NCBI GenBank assembly: GCA_016784735.1
Contig: JADHUC010000003.1
Span: forward strand, 1-64,000
Source of the DNA: Pirellulaceae bacterium
Lineage (GTDB): Bacteria; Planctomycetota; Planctomycetia; Pirellulales; Pirellulaceae
Direction of reading: 5' to 3'
Length of the DNA: 64,000 nucleotides
The notes under the pieces were generated by a model. It had not been told where the DNA came from, did not search any database, and saw only the letters and a program-made list of their open reading frames with translations. A program made the position numbers and the translations under genes. This document shows, one piece after another, positions 9,708 through 18,441 of this stretch (position 1 is the first letter of the stretch; every line of letters begins with the position of its first letter).

Positions 9708-10334
9708 TCACTCCTCGTTGGACGTATCTCGCATGAGCATATCCGCTTCGGCCAGCAGGCTTGCCAGCGGCAACTCGAAACCCGGCAATAACGGCGTGGT
9801 GTATACGTCGGTTTCACTCATGGTCATTTCCTGGCAGTCATCTTCATCCCATCGCACCACCGTCATCTGCCGACGAAAACGATCAATGATCCAGTACTCG
9901 CGTATGCCGATACTGCCATACTCCGATCGTTTCTCGACATAATCGCGTTCGTGATCACGCCGGTCTGGTGAAACAAACTCGATAACGATCGTGGGCAAAT
10001 CGCGGCGAACGTTGGGCATTCGGTCCAAGCCTGTCCATACCACTCGATCAGCGCGACGACGGTTGTTCGGCGTGTTGACCGTATGCTCCGAAAGCGTGTA
10101 GTTGAAGGTCGAACGCTCGGGATGTCTCTCGTGATACGTCCACAGCATTCGCCCCAGCAGTTCGTTCGGTCCCCTCTCAGCTTCGGAAGGTGGAGGATTC
10201 ACGATCAGTACCCCATTCACCAGTTCGTACACGTACAACTCGTCCCAATCCCCTGGCGCATCGAACTGCTCAAGCGTCATTCGCATGCCGTGTGACGCCG
10301 GACCGATAGCGAGATGTTCTTGAACCGTGCTCAT
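9708..10334 (-). CDS. Uma2 family endonuclease (DUF820, restriction-like fold)
   Basis: This 208-aa member of the Uma2/DUF820 family has a PD-(D/E)xK-like fold. It shows NGVLIVNPPPS near the N-terminus, PTIVIEFVSPDRRDHERDYV with the conserved EfvSP.d....D motif, and YGSIGIREYWIIDRFRRQMTV. Uma2 genes are often numerous in cyanobacteria and planctomycetes, and their biological role is unsettled. The ATG at 10334 follows GGAGG. It is the first gene of a two-gene unit with DUF4404. Confidence 0.9.
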   Translation of the reverse strand: MSTVQEHLAIGPASHGMRMTLEQFDAPGDWDELYVYELVNGVLIVNPPPSEAERGPNELLGRMLWTYHERHPERSTFNYTLSEHTVNTPNNRRRADRVVWTGLDRMPNVRRDLPTIVIEFVSPDRRDHERDYVEKRSEYGSIGIREYWIIDRFRRQMTVVRWDEDDCQEMTMSETDVYTTPLLPGFELPLASLLAEADMLMRDTSNEE

Positions 10335-10630
10335 GGCTGGCCTCCGTCGTGGCTACTTCTTCTTATTCTAAACAAAAATGCGTTCGATTTGGAGATACCC
10401 CCTGTTCTCATTCTACGTAGCGGACTCGCAGGACTCGCCCCTTGCGACATCGAGACAATCATCTCTTCTTGCCCCGCTGTCGCCGCCATTGACACTTGCC
10501 GATCGCTGGCATTGAGTATATCGTTCTGCTAGATTCAACCTACTAATCGAAAGCTGATCGGCCTGTCTCATCGAGCCGATCTGCGAGCCCATCTTTTCTT
10601 TGTCCTCTCGTTTGCGCACCGGAGTGCGAC

Positions 10631-11143
10631 ATGTCGAAGTTGCTGAAGATCGTGCCTGATAAGTGTACCGGCTGCATGCAGTGCGAACTGGCGTGTTCCT
10701 GGGTGCAAACCGGAACCTTCCAGCCGTCCAAGAGCTTGATTCGCGTGAACGTGTTCGACGAGGAAGCCAGCTACGCGCCATACACGTGTCTGCAATGCGA
10801 CGAAGCCTGGTGCATGACGGCTTGCCCGGTGAACGCCATTGCGGTGGACGAAAAGACCGGCGCGAAGATCGTGCTGAACGAGCTCTGCATCGGCTGCCAT
10901 CTGTGTACCATCGCCTGCCCGTTCGGAACGGTGTTCACGCTTCCTCAGAGCAACAAGGCGTCGAAGTGCAATTTGTGCGGCGGTCGCCCTGCGTGCGTAA
11001 CCGCTTGCCCCACCGACGCCATCGGGTTCGTCGACGAGGAGGAAGTGGACGACTGGTTTGGCCCGTGGGCCGAGCGCGTCAATGGGAACTACTTGGAGGC
11101 GGCTTCGACGGCACAGGACGAAGCAATGGCGGAGCCAAACTGA
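10631..11143 (+). CDS. aorA: Polyferredoxin subunit of aldehyde oxidoreductase, AorA-like
   Basis: This 170-aa ferredoxin-type electron-transfer protein has four cysteine clusters: CTGCMQCELAC, CLQCDEAWCMTAC, CIGCHLCTIAC and CNLCGGRPACVTAC. Together they should hold four [4Fe-4S] centres. It begins at ATG 10631 after GGAG. The gene is first in a tight run with a tungsten aldehyde oxidoreductase, an FAD protein and a MoaD-like protein, which matches the AorABC architecture described for Aromatoleum. It probably carries electrons between the W-subunit and the FAD subunit. Confidence 0.85.
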   Translation: MSKLLKIVPDKCTGCMQCELACSWVQTGTFQPSKSLIRVNVFDEEASYAPYTCLQCDEAWCMTACPVNAIAVDEKTGAKIVLNELCIGCHLCTIACPFGTVFTLPQSNKASKCNLCGGRPACVTACPTDAIGFVDEEEVDDWFGPWAERVNGNYLEAASTAQDEAMAEPN

Positions 11144-11157
11144 TTTGGAGCGTAGAA

Positions 11158-12993
11158 ATGGCTGGTTGGTCGGGAAAACTGTTACGCGTGGATCTTAGCT
11201 CCGGTACGACGACCGTGGAGAGAATCCCGGAGCCGTGGTTGCGGGACTACGTCGGCGGCCGTGGGCTGGGAGTGCGGTATCTCTACGAAGAGGTAGACCC
11301 TACGGTCGATGCGCTCTCGCCGGCAAACAAACTGATCTTCGCCGCCGGTCCCTTGACCGGAACGCCGGTTCCTTGTGGAGCCAGGTACATGGTCGTGACC
11401 AAGGGACCGCTGACCGGGGCCATCACCACTTCGAATTCGGGCGGGCACTGGGCACCGGAACTTAGATTCGCAGGCTATGACCTGTTGATTATCGAAGGCA
11501 AGGCCCACAGCCCCAGCTACTTGTTCATCTACGACGATCAAGTGGAAATCCGCGATGCCGAAGCTCATTGGGGCAATGGTGTCTCGTCAACCGAAGACGG
11601 ACTACGTGTGGAGACGGGCATACCCAATCTGCGCGTCGCCTGCATCGGCCCGGCAGGTGAAAAGCTGGTCAAGTTCGCTTGCATTATGAACGATAAGCAC
11701 CGCGCAGCCGGACGTAGCGGCGTGGGCGCGGTGATGGGATCAAAGAACTTGAAAGCGATCGCAGTCCGCGGCACCGGCGGCGTTCAGATCGCCGATCCGG
11801 AAGGCTTCATGAAGGCCGTCTGGGAGATGAAGGCCGCCATGCAAGACAACCCCGGGCGCCGTTCATTCGCCGAATTGGGCACCGCGTCCACGATCGACAT
11901 GACGCAAGCGATGGGCGGTCTGCCGACCCGAAATTTTCTGCAGGGTCAGTTCGATGAATACGAGAATCTGAACGGCAACGCCGTCAAGGAAACGCGGCTG
12001 GTGGCAAACAAAGCGTGCTTTGCCTGCACGATCGCCTGCGGTCGCGTATGTCGGTTGGGCGAACACGCCGACAAGTACACGGTCAACATGCACCCGCGCA
12101 ACTGGAAAACGGCGGGTGAAGGCCCGGAGTATGAGACAGCATGGGCGTTAGGGGCCGACTGTGGTGTCGGTGATTTGGACGCGGTGCTCAAGGCCAACTG
12201 GTTGTGCAACGATCTGGGGCTGGATCCGATCTCGATGGGAGCCACGCTGGCCGCTGCCATGGAATTGTACGAGCGGGGAATCGTCAACGACGAAATGGTC
12301 GAATTGCCGCTTCGGTTCGGATCCGGCGACGCGCTGGTTCGCATGGTGGAAGCCACGGCCTACCGGGAAGGCTTCGGAGATGAATTGGCTGAAGGATCCA
12401 AACGCATGGGCGAGAAGCTCAAGCACCCGGAAGTGTTCATGGGCACCAAGGGCCAGGAATTTCCGGCTTATGACCCACGCGGCTTCCAGGGCATGGGCGT
12501 CGCCTACGCCACGTGCAATCGCGGCGGCTGCCACTTGCGAGCGTGGACGCCCGGCGTCGAGACCGACGGTACGTTTGACCCTCACACGACCGAAGGCAAA
12601 GCCGAATGGGTTGCCGCCGAACAGGACCGCACTACCGTCCACGACAACACCGGCGTCTGCCTTTTTGTTGGCGCAGCGGGCGGGCCATTGGAAGCGTTCG
12701 TTCCCTGCGTCGCCGCGGCGACCGGTGTCCCGTACACGTACGAGCAGTTCGTCGAGATCGGCGAACGAACGTGGAACCTGGAACGGCTCTGGAACCTCAG
12801 GGCCGGTTTGACCAAGGCCGACGACACGTTGCCGAAACGCCTGCTCGAAGAAGGCCACAAAGAAGGCCCATCGGCGGGCGTTACTGTCGACCTGGATGCC
12901 ATGTTGCCCGCCTACTACGCGGCACGCGGGTGGAACGACGACGGTGTGCCAACGCAACAGAAACTTGAGGAACTCGGCTTGGCATCGCTGTGA
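11158..12993 (+). CDS. aorB: Aldehyde ferredoxin oxidoreductase, tungsten-containing subunit (AorB-like)
   Basis: This 611-aa protein is the right length for the AOR family, which oxidises aldehydes to carboxylic acids using a tungsten bis-pyranopterin cofactor and one [4Fe-4S] cluster. It begins MAGWSGKLLRVDLSSG, with the family signatures DYVGGRGLGVRYLYEE and GPLTGAITTSNSGGHWAPEL. Cluster cysteines lie in ACFACTIACGRVC, with the distal Cys probably in NTGVCLFVG. ATG 11158 lies 14 bp after the polyferredoxin stop. A longer in-frame opening back to 10663 runs antiparallel to sense through aorA and is not real. Confidence 0.93.
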   Translation: MAGWSGKLLRVDLSSGTTTVERIPEPWLRDYVGGRGLGVRYLYEEVDPTVDALSPANKLIFAAGPLTGTPVPCGARYMVVTKGPLTGAITTSNSGGHWAPELRFAGYDLLIIEGKAHSPSYLFIYDDQVEIRDAEAHWGNGVSSTEDGLRVETGIPNLRVACIGPAGEKLVKFACIMNDKHRAAGRSGVGAVMGSKNLKAIAVRGTGGVQIADPEGFMKAVWEMKAAMQDNPGRRSFAELGTASTIDMTQAMGGLPTRNFLQGQFDEYENLNGNAVKETRLVANKACFACTIACGRVCRLGEHADKYTVNMHPRNWKTAGEGPEYETAWALGADCGVGDLDAVLKANWLCNDLGLDPISMGATLAAAMELYERGIVNDEMVELPLRFGSGDALVRMVEATAYREGFGDELAEGSKRMGEKLKHPEVFMGTKGQEFPAYDPRGFQGMGVAYATCNRGGCHLRAWTPGVETDGTFDPHTTEGKAEWVAAEQDRTTVHDNTGVCLFVGAAGGPLEAFVPCVAAATGVPYTYEQFVEIGERTWNLERLWNLRAGLTKADDTLPKRLLEEGHKEGPSAGVTVDLDAMLPAYYAARGWNDDGVPTQQKLEELGLASL

Positions 12994-13042
12994 GAGTGAG
13001 ATTCTAGAATTCGTGCCAGACAACAGACAGGTCTCATCCGAC

Positions 13043-14431
13043 ATGACCCATCACATCATCATCGGCGGCGGACCGGCCGCGACAAACGCTGCGGAGACGA
13101 TTCGCCAATTTGATCGAGGCGAATCTCGGATCACGCTCGTTTCCGACGAACCGGCCCATTCGCGAATGGCATTGCCCTACTGGCTGGCCGGCAGCATTCC
13201 TCGCGCACACGCGCACACGGGCGACGACAGTTACTTTCAGACGCTTGACGTGGATGCCCGAATCGGATCGCGAGTTGCCAGTCTGGATGCGCAGGCGAAT
13301 TCGATCGCCCTGGATAACGGAACCACGCTGCCGTTCGACAATCTGTTGATCGCCACCGGCGCTTCACCACTTATCCCAACCATTCCCGGCACGGATTTGC
13401 CGGGCGTACACCCACTGTGGTCGCTGGCTCACACGCAGTCCGTCCTGGATGCGGCCGCGGGCATCGAGCGCCCGCGCGTTGTGATGGTCGGCGCCGGTTT
13501 CGTGGGGTTCATCGTGCTGAATGCCATGTTCAAACGCGGCTGGCAACTCTCAGTAGTCGAACGCGAGTCGCAGGTGTTGCCGCGGATGTTGGACCCGAGA
13601 TCGGCCGAGTTGGTCGAAAGGTGGCTGGCTTCAAAACAGGTTACGGTCCATACACAAACCACCGTCGAGGCCATCCGTCAGGGGAGCAAAGACGCCAAGA
13701 TCATCGAGTTGGCAGGTGGCGAGACGATCGAAGCCGATATCGTCATCATCGCGACGGGCGTGAAGCCCAATATCGAGTTGGCTGCCGCTGCGGGACTCGC
13801 AACCGATCAAGGCATCTTGATCGACGAGTGCATGCAAACCAACGTGCCGGGAATCTATGCCGGCGGCGACGCGGCGCAGGGACCGGCCCTGTTCGCCGAG
13901 GGCAAACAGGTTCATGCAATTCAGCCAACCGCCGTCGATCATGGTCGCGTGGCCGGCGCAAACATGGCAGGCCATGAGGTTCGTTATCCAGGCAGCTTGC
14001 TGATGAATGTGGTCGATGTCTGCGGCCTGCAGTGCGCCAGTTTCGGAAACTGGAATGCCCCAGAGGCCGAACCGACGACAATCGACAGTCCGCATGGCTA
14101 CGTCTACAGGAAGCTGCTGTGGACGGGCGACCAGATGGCCGGGGCAATCTTCGTCGGCCGAGCGAATGATATGGGAATGCTGACCGACGTTGGCATGGTA
14201 AAAGGAATCCTCCAGACGCAGACTCCGCTGGGGCCGTGGAAGGACTTCCTTTGCGAGAGCCCGTTCGACATTCGCCGCGCGTACGTCGGCGCGGGCATCG
14301 CGCGGAAGTTGGCCGGTGCCACACTGCTGGGCCGACCGACGCGCGCACGACGACACCAATTTGGTGGTGTCAAGGCGGTCGTTCCAGAGAATCCTGCACT
14401 AGCCGTCTACGTCGAGACAAAGGCAAGCTGA
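13043..14431 (+). CDS. aorC: FAD/NAD(P)H-dependent oxidoreductase subunit (AorC-like)
   Basis: This 462-aa pyridine-nucleotide oxidoreductase has an FAD motif (IIIGGGPAATNAAETI) at the N-terminus, an NAD(P) motif (VVMVGAGFVGFIVLNAM) near residue 150, and the GIYAGGDAAQG motif at about 270. It has no redox-active CxxxxC disulfide pair, so it resembles NADH oxidase/nitrite-reductase-type flavoproteins. Its place directly after the AOR subunit suggests it passes electrons to or from NAD. ATG 13043 was chosen by the start of the FAD motif; upstream frame is shadow of aorB. Confidence 0.85.
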   Translation: MTHHIIIGGGPAATNAAETIRQFDRGESRITLVSDEPAHSRMALPYWLAGSIPRAHAHTGDDSYFQTLDVDARIGSRVASLDAQANSIALDNGTTLPFDNLLIATGASPLIPTIPGTDLPGVHPLWSLAHTQSVLDAAAGIERPRVVMVGAGFVGFIVLNAMFKRGWQLSVVERESQVLPRMLDPRSAELVERWLASKQVTVHTQTTVEAIRQGSKDAKIIELAGGETIEADIVIIATGVKPNIELAAAAGLATDQGILIDECMQTNVPGIYAGGDAAQGPALFAEGKQVHAIQPTAVDHGRVAGANMAGHEVRYPGSLLMNVVDVCGLQCASFGNWNAPEAEPTTIDSPHGYVYRKLLWTGDQMAGAIFVGRANDMGMLTDVGMVKGILQTQTPLGPWKDFLCESPFDIRRAYVGAGIARKLAGATLLGRPTRARRHQFGGVKAVVPENPALAVYVETKAS

Positions 14432-14434
14432 GTC

Positions 14435-14662
14435 GTGCAAGTACGCGTCAAGCTAATGGGAATCCTGAAAGAAAAAACGCCCGGCAATGGCGCGCTGTTA
14501 CTGCGCGACGGCGCGACAATCACCGACGCGCTGAACGCCTTGGAGATTCCGGTCAAAGGCGTGCACGTATTCACGGTCAACGGCCAATTGGTGCGCGACA
14601 AACGTCGTGAACTAACGGCTGACGACGAGCTAACCGTTTTGCCGCCAGTAGGCGGTGGTTAG
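14435..14662 (+). CDS. MoaD/ThiS family sulfur-carrier protein
   Basis: This 75-aa ubiquitin-fold protein ends in the diagnostic Gly-Gly (LPPVGGG), the site that is adenylated and thiocarboxylated. It starts at GTG 14435, 3 bp after aorC. MoaD supplies sulfur for the pterin dithiolene of molybdenum/tungsten cofactors, and dedicated copies are common in AOR operons. It closes the operon; no MoaE or MoeA gene lies nearby. Confidence 0.9.
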   Translation: MQVRVKLMGILKEKTPGNGALLLRDGATITDALNALEIPVKGVHVFTVNGQLVRDKRRELTADDELTVLPPVGGG

Positions 14663-14754
14663 ACTTTGGATGCTTGTTTTGACTTTGCGTGCCCGTTATG
14701 CTAGCAACGTGTCCTGAAGCAGCCGGAAAACGCCCAGTATTATTGGATCTGGAG

Positions 14755-14773
14755 ACTTTCAGAAAGTTTTTTT
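14755..14773 (+). terminator. Possible weak intrinsic terminator of the aor operon
   Basis: A short stem (ACTTT/AAAGT, loop CAG) is followed at once by a run of seven T. It lies about 90 bp after the MoaD-like gene. The stem is only 5 bp, so confidence is low. Confidence 0.35.
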
Positions 14774-14851
14774 CAGTTAGTGATTGACTGACTCCGAAAA
14801 AACAGTAAACTGCTCCGCTGCCCAAGATGTTGTGGCGAGGCAAGGACTCGC

Positions 14852-14867
14852 ATACAATATATAGGGT
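14852..14867 (+). promoter_or_regulatory. Candidate NrdR-box-like site
   Basis: ATACAATATATAGGGT matches 13 of 16 positions of the palindromic consensus ACACTATATATAGTGT that I recall for NrdR, the repressor of ribonucleotide reductase genes. NrdR boxes normally occur as a spaced pair. I do not see a second box at the usual distance, so this is tentative. Confidence 0.3.
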
Positions 14868-14956
14868 AACTGTCATCGCTGTACTGCCATTTATCGGCAC
14901 GCCGCGATCCTCCATTCTTTTCAAAAAAACTGTTCGGTCGAAGGGAAATCGAGCCG

Positions 14957-14977
14957 ACATAAGTACTGTACTTATGT
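14957..14977. promoter_or_regulatory. Palindromic operator candidate upstream of nrdJ
   Basis: ACATAAGTAC, one central base, then GTACTTATGT: two perfect 10-bp half-sites centred on 14967, 74 bp before the nrdJ ATG. The short spacing and A/T content suit a dimeric regulator site. The regulator is unknown. Confidence 0.5.
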
Positions 14978-15040
14978 ATACTTCAATTCGTTGAGTTCGA
15001 GCTTTCGACGGAGCGACTTAGCCAGCAGAAGGAGCTGACC

Positions 15041-18010
15041 ATGGCCACTGTTGCGGAACGAAGTAACGCTCAGCCATCTTCTCTTAATGCCCAGGATTCC
15101 GTGGAACGGAATGCCGGGTTGCAGGTTGCCTCGGTCTTTTGCCCAGAGGACGTCTCCGATCCGTTCGAGACGGTCCAGTGGGAGCTTCGATCGGCGGCAA
15201 TCAAAGACGAGAACGGCGATGCGCTGTTTGAGCAGACCGAGTGTGAAATCCCGGCTGATTGGAGCCAATTGGCGACCAACGTCGTCGTCAGCAAGTACTT
15301 CTACGGCGAAACCGGCACCCCCGAGCGCGAACTCAGTGTGCGGCAATTGATTCACCGCGTCACGCGCACGATCGCGGATTGGGGGAAAGCCGACGGCTAC
15401 TTTGCGTCGAAAGAAGACGGCGAGCGATTCTATCGCGAACTCACCTGGCTGTGCCTCCACCAGCACGGCGCCTTCAATTCGCCCGTCTGGTTCAATGTGG
15501 GCCTGCACCATCAATACGGCATCACAGGCGACAGGTGCAACTGGCACTATGACCTGGAGACGCAACGCGCCCGTCAGCCAGAGAATCCGTATGAGTTTCC
15601 ACAAGGTTCGGCGTGCTTTATCCAAAGCGTCGGCGACAACATGGAAGATATCATGCGATTGGCCACCAGCGAGGCCCTGTTGTTCAAGTTCGGCTCGGGA
15701 ACCGGGACCGACGTTTCGACGCTCCGCTCGAACCGCGAGAAGCTATCCGGCGGCGGACGTCCGTCCGGCCCATTGTCTTTCATGCGCGTCTACGACCAAA
15801 TTGCAGCGGTCGTCAAGTCGGGCGGCAAGACACGCCGAGCTGCCAAGATGCAGTCGATCAAGGTGTGGCATCCCGATGTGTTGGAATTCATCGAGTGCAA
15901 GTGGAAAGAAGAAAAGAAAGCGCACACTCTTATCCAGAGTGGCAAGTACGAGGCCAATTTCAACGGCGAGGCATACAGCTCGATCCTGTTCCAAAACGCC
16001 AATCTTTCGGTCCGTCTCACCGACGAGTTTATGGAGACGGTCGAGAAGGGCGGCAAGTGGTCCACTCGCTGGATTTCGGACTTGGCAACCGGCGAACCGC
16101 CTTCGTATGACGCCCGTTGGCTGCTGGACCGCATGGCGGACTGCGCCTGGCACTGCGGCGACCCGGGCGTGCAGTACGACACGACGATTAACCGCTGGCA
16201 CACTTGCCCGAACTCGGGACGCATCAATGCCAGCAACCCGTGCAGCGAGTACATGTTCCTGGACGATACGGCGTGCAATCTGGCCAGTATCAATCTGATG
16301 AAGTTCCGCCGCCAGGACGGCTCGTTCGACGTGGAACGATTCAAAGCGACGTGCCGCATTTTCTTCATCGCCCAGGAGATCCTGGTCGATCACGCCAGTT
16401 ACCCCACGGACCGGATCGCGGAGAAGAGTCACCGGTATCGCCCTCTGGGTCTGGGCTACTCGAACTTGGGTGGCCTGCTCATGGCCAGTGGGTTGCCGTA
16501 TGATTCGGACGCGGCGTATGGCGTATGCGGTTCGATCACGGCATTGCTGACCGGTACTGCGTACTTGACCAGCGCGGAGATGTCGGGTGTGGTCGGACCG
16601 TTCGAGGCATTCGCCGACAACCGCGAACCGATGCTGCGTGTGATGCGGATGCATCGCGATTCCGTTGAGGAGATCAACGACGCGGGTCCGGAGTACTTGA
16701 AGGAGGCCGCCGGCCACGTCTGGGATCAGGTGTTGGCGGCAGGCCGGAAAAACGGCTTTCGCAACGCTCAGGCCACTGTGCTGGCGCCGACCGGGACGAT
16801 CAGCTTTATGATGGATTGCGATACGACGGGAATCGAGCCGGATATTGCGCTGGTCAAATACAAGCAATTGGCTGGCGGCGGCATGCTGAAAATCGTCAAC
16901 AACACCGTCCCGTTGGCGTTGCGATCGATGGGCTACGACCAACCGCAGGTCGAGTCGATCACCGCCTACATCAACGAGCATGACACGATCGAGGGCGCGG
17001 CCGACGTGGAGGAGGATCGTCTGCCGGTGTTCGACTGCGCCTTCAAGCCAGCCAACGGCACGCGGAGTATCCAGTGGAAGGCCCATGTGCGGATGATGGC
17101 GGCGGCTCAGCCGTTCTTGTCCGGTGCGATTTCCAAGACGGTGAACATGCCGACGGACACCACCCAGGAGCAGATCGCCGACGCGTACATGTGGGGCTGG
17201 AAGATGGGCCTGAAGGCGTTGGCCATCTACCGCGACGGTTCGAAGCAGAGCCAACCGCTGTCGACGACGGCGGACAACGAAAAGGCCGAAGAGAAGAAGA
17301 AGATCATCTACAAGCCTCGACGTGAACGTCTGCCCGACACGCGTCAGTCCATTACTCACAAGTTCAACGTCGGCGGGCACGAAGGCTACATTAGCGTCGG
17401 TCTCTACCCCGACGGCCGGGCGGGCGAGTTGTTCATTACCATGGCCAAGGAAGGCAGTACGATCGGCGGCTTGATGGACTGCTTCGGTACGGCGATCTCG
17501 ATTTGCCTGCAATACGGCGTGCCGTTGGAGGTGCTGGTCAACAAGTTCTCGCACACGCGTTTCGAACCGCTGGGCCACACCAAGCACCCGGACATTCGGA
17601 TTGCCAAGAGCGTAGTTGATTACATCTTCCGCTGGCTGGGTATCACGTTCCTGGAGGGCTATCGCGAGGCCAGCAACGGCTTGCCGATCAAGGCCGAGGC
17701 CAAGTCCGCAAGTCCGGCCAAGACAGAGGACGTGAAGACGAAGGCCGAGGTCCAAACGGACGAGACATCGACCAACGGGCAGGGGCAAACGCCCAGCAAT
17801 GGCAACCGGGAGGTCGATCTGGACGTACTGGAACGCGCCGGTGTGGCCGCAAAGGTGGACGGCAACGGCGCGCCGCTGACCGGACTGAATGACCAGTTTG
17901 CCCGTTTCCAAAGCGATGCCCCGGCGTGCGACAACTGCGGAGCCATCACCGTCCGCAACGGAAACTGCTATCTCTGCCACAATTGCGGCAACAGCATGGG
18001 TTGTTCGTGA
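15041..18010 (+). CDS. nrdJ: Vitamin B12-dependent (class II) ribonucleotide reductase
   Basis: This 989-aa adenosylcobalamin-dependent reductase makes deoxyribonucleotides. It shows the conserved ribonucleotide-reductase core: GSGTGTDVSTLRSNREKLSG, the active-site NPCSEYMFLDDTACNLASINL, and APTGTISFMMDCDTTGIEPD. The C-terminal tail CDNCGAITVRNGNCYLCHNC is a zinc-ribbon-like pair of CxxC motifs plus redox cysteines. A low-complexity Lys/Ala/Glu/Thr linker precedes the tail. ATG 15041 follows AGAAGGAGC. No NrdR or class I/III reductase is in view. Confidence 0.96.
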   Translation: MATVAERSNAQPSSLNAQDSVERNAGLQVASVFCPEDVSDPFETVQWELRSAAIKDENGDALFEQTECEIPADWSQLATNVVVSKYFYGETGTPERELSVRQLIHRVTRTIADWGKADGYFASKEDGERFYRELTWLCLHQHGAFNSPVWFNVGLHHQYGITGDRCNWHYDLETQRARQPENPYEFPQGSACFIQSVGDNMEDIMRLATSEALLFKFGSGTGTDVSTLRSNREKLSGGGRPSGPLSFMRVYDQIAAVVKSGGKTRRAAKMQSIKVWHPDVLEFIECKWKEEKKAHTLIQSGKYEANFNGEAYSSILFQNANLSVRLTDEFMETVEKGGKWSTRWISDLATGEPPSYDARWLLDRMADCAWHCGDPGVQYDTTINRWHTCPNSGRINASNPCSEYMFLDDTACNLASINLMKFRRQDGSFDVERFKATCRIFFIAQEILVDHASYPTDRIAEKSHRYRPLGLGYSNLGGLLMASGLPYDSDAAYGVCGSITALLTGTAYLTSAEMSGVVGPFEAFADNREPMLRVMRMHRDSVEEINDAGPEYLKEAAGHVWDQVLAAGRKNGFRNAQATVLAPTGTISFMMDCDTTGIEPDIALVKYKQLAGGGMLKIVNNTVPLALRSMGYDQPQVESITAYINEHDTIEGAADVEEDRLPVFDCAFKPANGTRSIQWKAHVRMMAAAQPFLSGAISKTVNMPTDTTQEQIADAYMWGWKMGLKALAIYRDGSKQSQPLSTTADNEKAEEKKKIIYKPRRERLPDTRQSITHKFNVGGHEGYISVGLYPDGRAGELFITMAKEGSTIGGLMDCFGTAISICLQYGVPLEVLVNKFSHTRFEPLGHTKHPDIRIAKSVVDYIFRWLGITFLEGYREASNGLPIKAEAKSASPAKTEDVKTKAEVQTDETSTNGQGQTPSNGNREVDLDVLERAGVAAKVDGNGAPLTGLNDQFARFQSDAPACDNCGAITVRNGNCYLCHNCGNSMGCS

Positions 18011-18033
18011 ACATTGGGAGCCAATACATTCAC

Positions 18034-18127
18034 GTGGGGCACGTTTCTAACGTGCCGTACCTAACCAACTTCCAGACATTGGCACGTTGGAAACGTGCCC
18101 CACATTAACGAAGCTACGATCATGGCC
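18034..18127. repeat. Diverged copy of the MITE-like element (family C, copy 1)
   Basis: The 70-bp palindromic core 18034-18103 (GTGGGGCACGTTTCTAACGT at its left end) matches the reverse complement of 48603-48672 at 65 of 70 positions. The match continues into the right flank to 18127 (20 of 24), including a mutated terminal repeat (GATCATGGCC). The left terminal repeat is missing, replaced by the region next to the nrdJ stop. Confidence 0.9.
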
Positions 18128-18441
18128 CGACTGACCAAGTGATCTCTTCTGCCTGACGTGGAAACCGCCGTCGCGGAACGCCCGTTGTGCCGTTCCGCAC
18201 GGGCGGCACGGAAGTCGAGTAGTTATCACCAGGAGCGCCACGGAAGGCGTTCCGCATATTCTGCTCCTCCAGCCGCACCGACCTCCCGCTCGTGGCGTCT
18301 TTCTCTGCCGCCTGATTCCGCACTTTTCCAGCCCGATGGTGGAACGTCGATCTTTTTGCGGCTACTATGGGTACATGTTTGCGCCGCCTTCTTCGGCCGA
18401 CGATCAGTACCCTTTTATTGTCTTTGAAGGATTTGCCTGCC
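18128..18441. other. Intergenic region, no gene seen
   Basis: About 310 bp lie between the repeat and the PmoA-family gene. I see no open frame with coding character on either strand and no strong hairpin. The promoter of the downstream gene must lie here, but I could not pick a convincing -35/-10 pair. Confidence 0.5.

Larger units (their letters stand above)
14663..15040 (+). promoter_or_regulatory. Regulatory region between the aor operon and nrdJ
   Basis: This 378-bp gap holds three things: the weak terminator above, an NrdR-box-like sequence at 14852-14867, and a perfect 10-bp-arm palindrome at 14957-14977. It is visibly A/T-richer than the flanking genes, as promoters are. I looked for a cobalamin riboswitch because nrdJ needs B12, but saw no recognisable B12-box in the untranslated part. 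I see no open frame of coding character. Confidence 0.6.

Noticed and set aside
10485-10525. Sigma-70-like promoter (TTGACA) before aorA
   Set aside because: TTGACA is present, but no good -10 element lies 16-18 bp downstream.
10663-11157. N-terminal extension of the aldehyde oxidoreductase frame
   Set aside because: It runs through aorA in another frame. The AOR family start motif begins at 11158 and the four ferredoxin clusters of aorA are clearly the real product.
14663-15040. Cobalamin riboswitch upstream of the B12-dependent reductase
   Set aside because: The only B12-box-like string falls inside the first codons of nrdJ, and no supporting conserved helices are visible.
15743-17980. 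A 745-codon open frame on the minus strand
   Set aside because: It lies entirely antisense to nrdJ, whose product is recognisable end to end. High G+C makes long antisense frames common.
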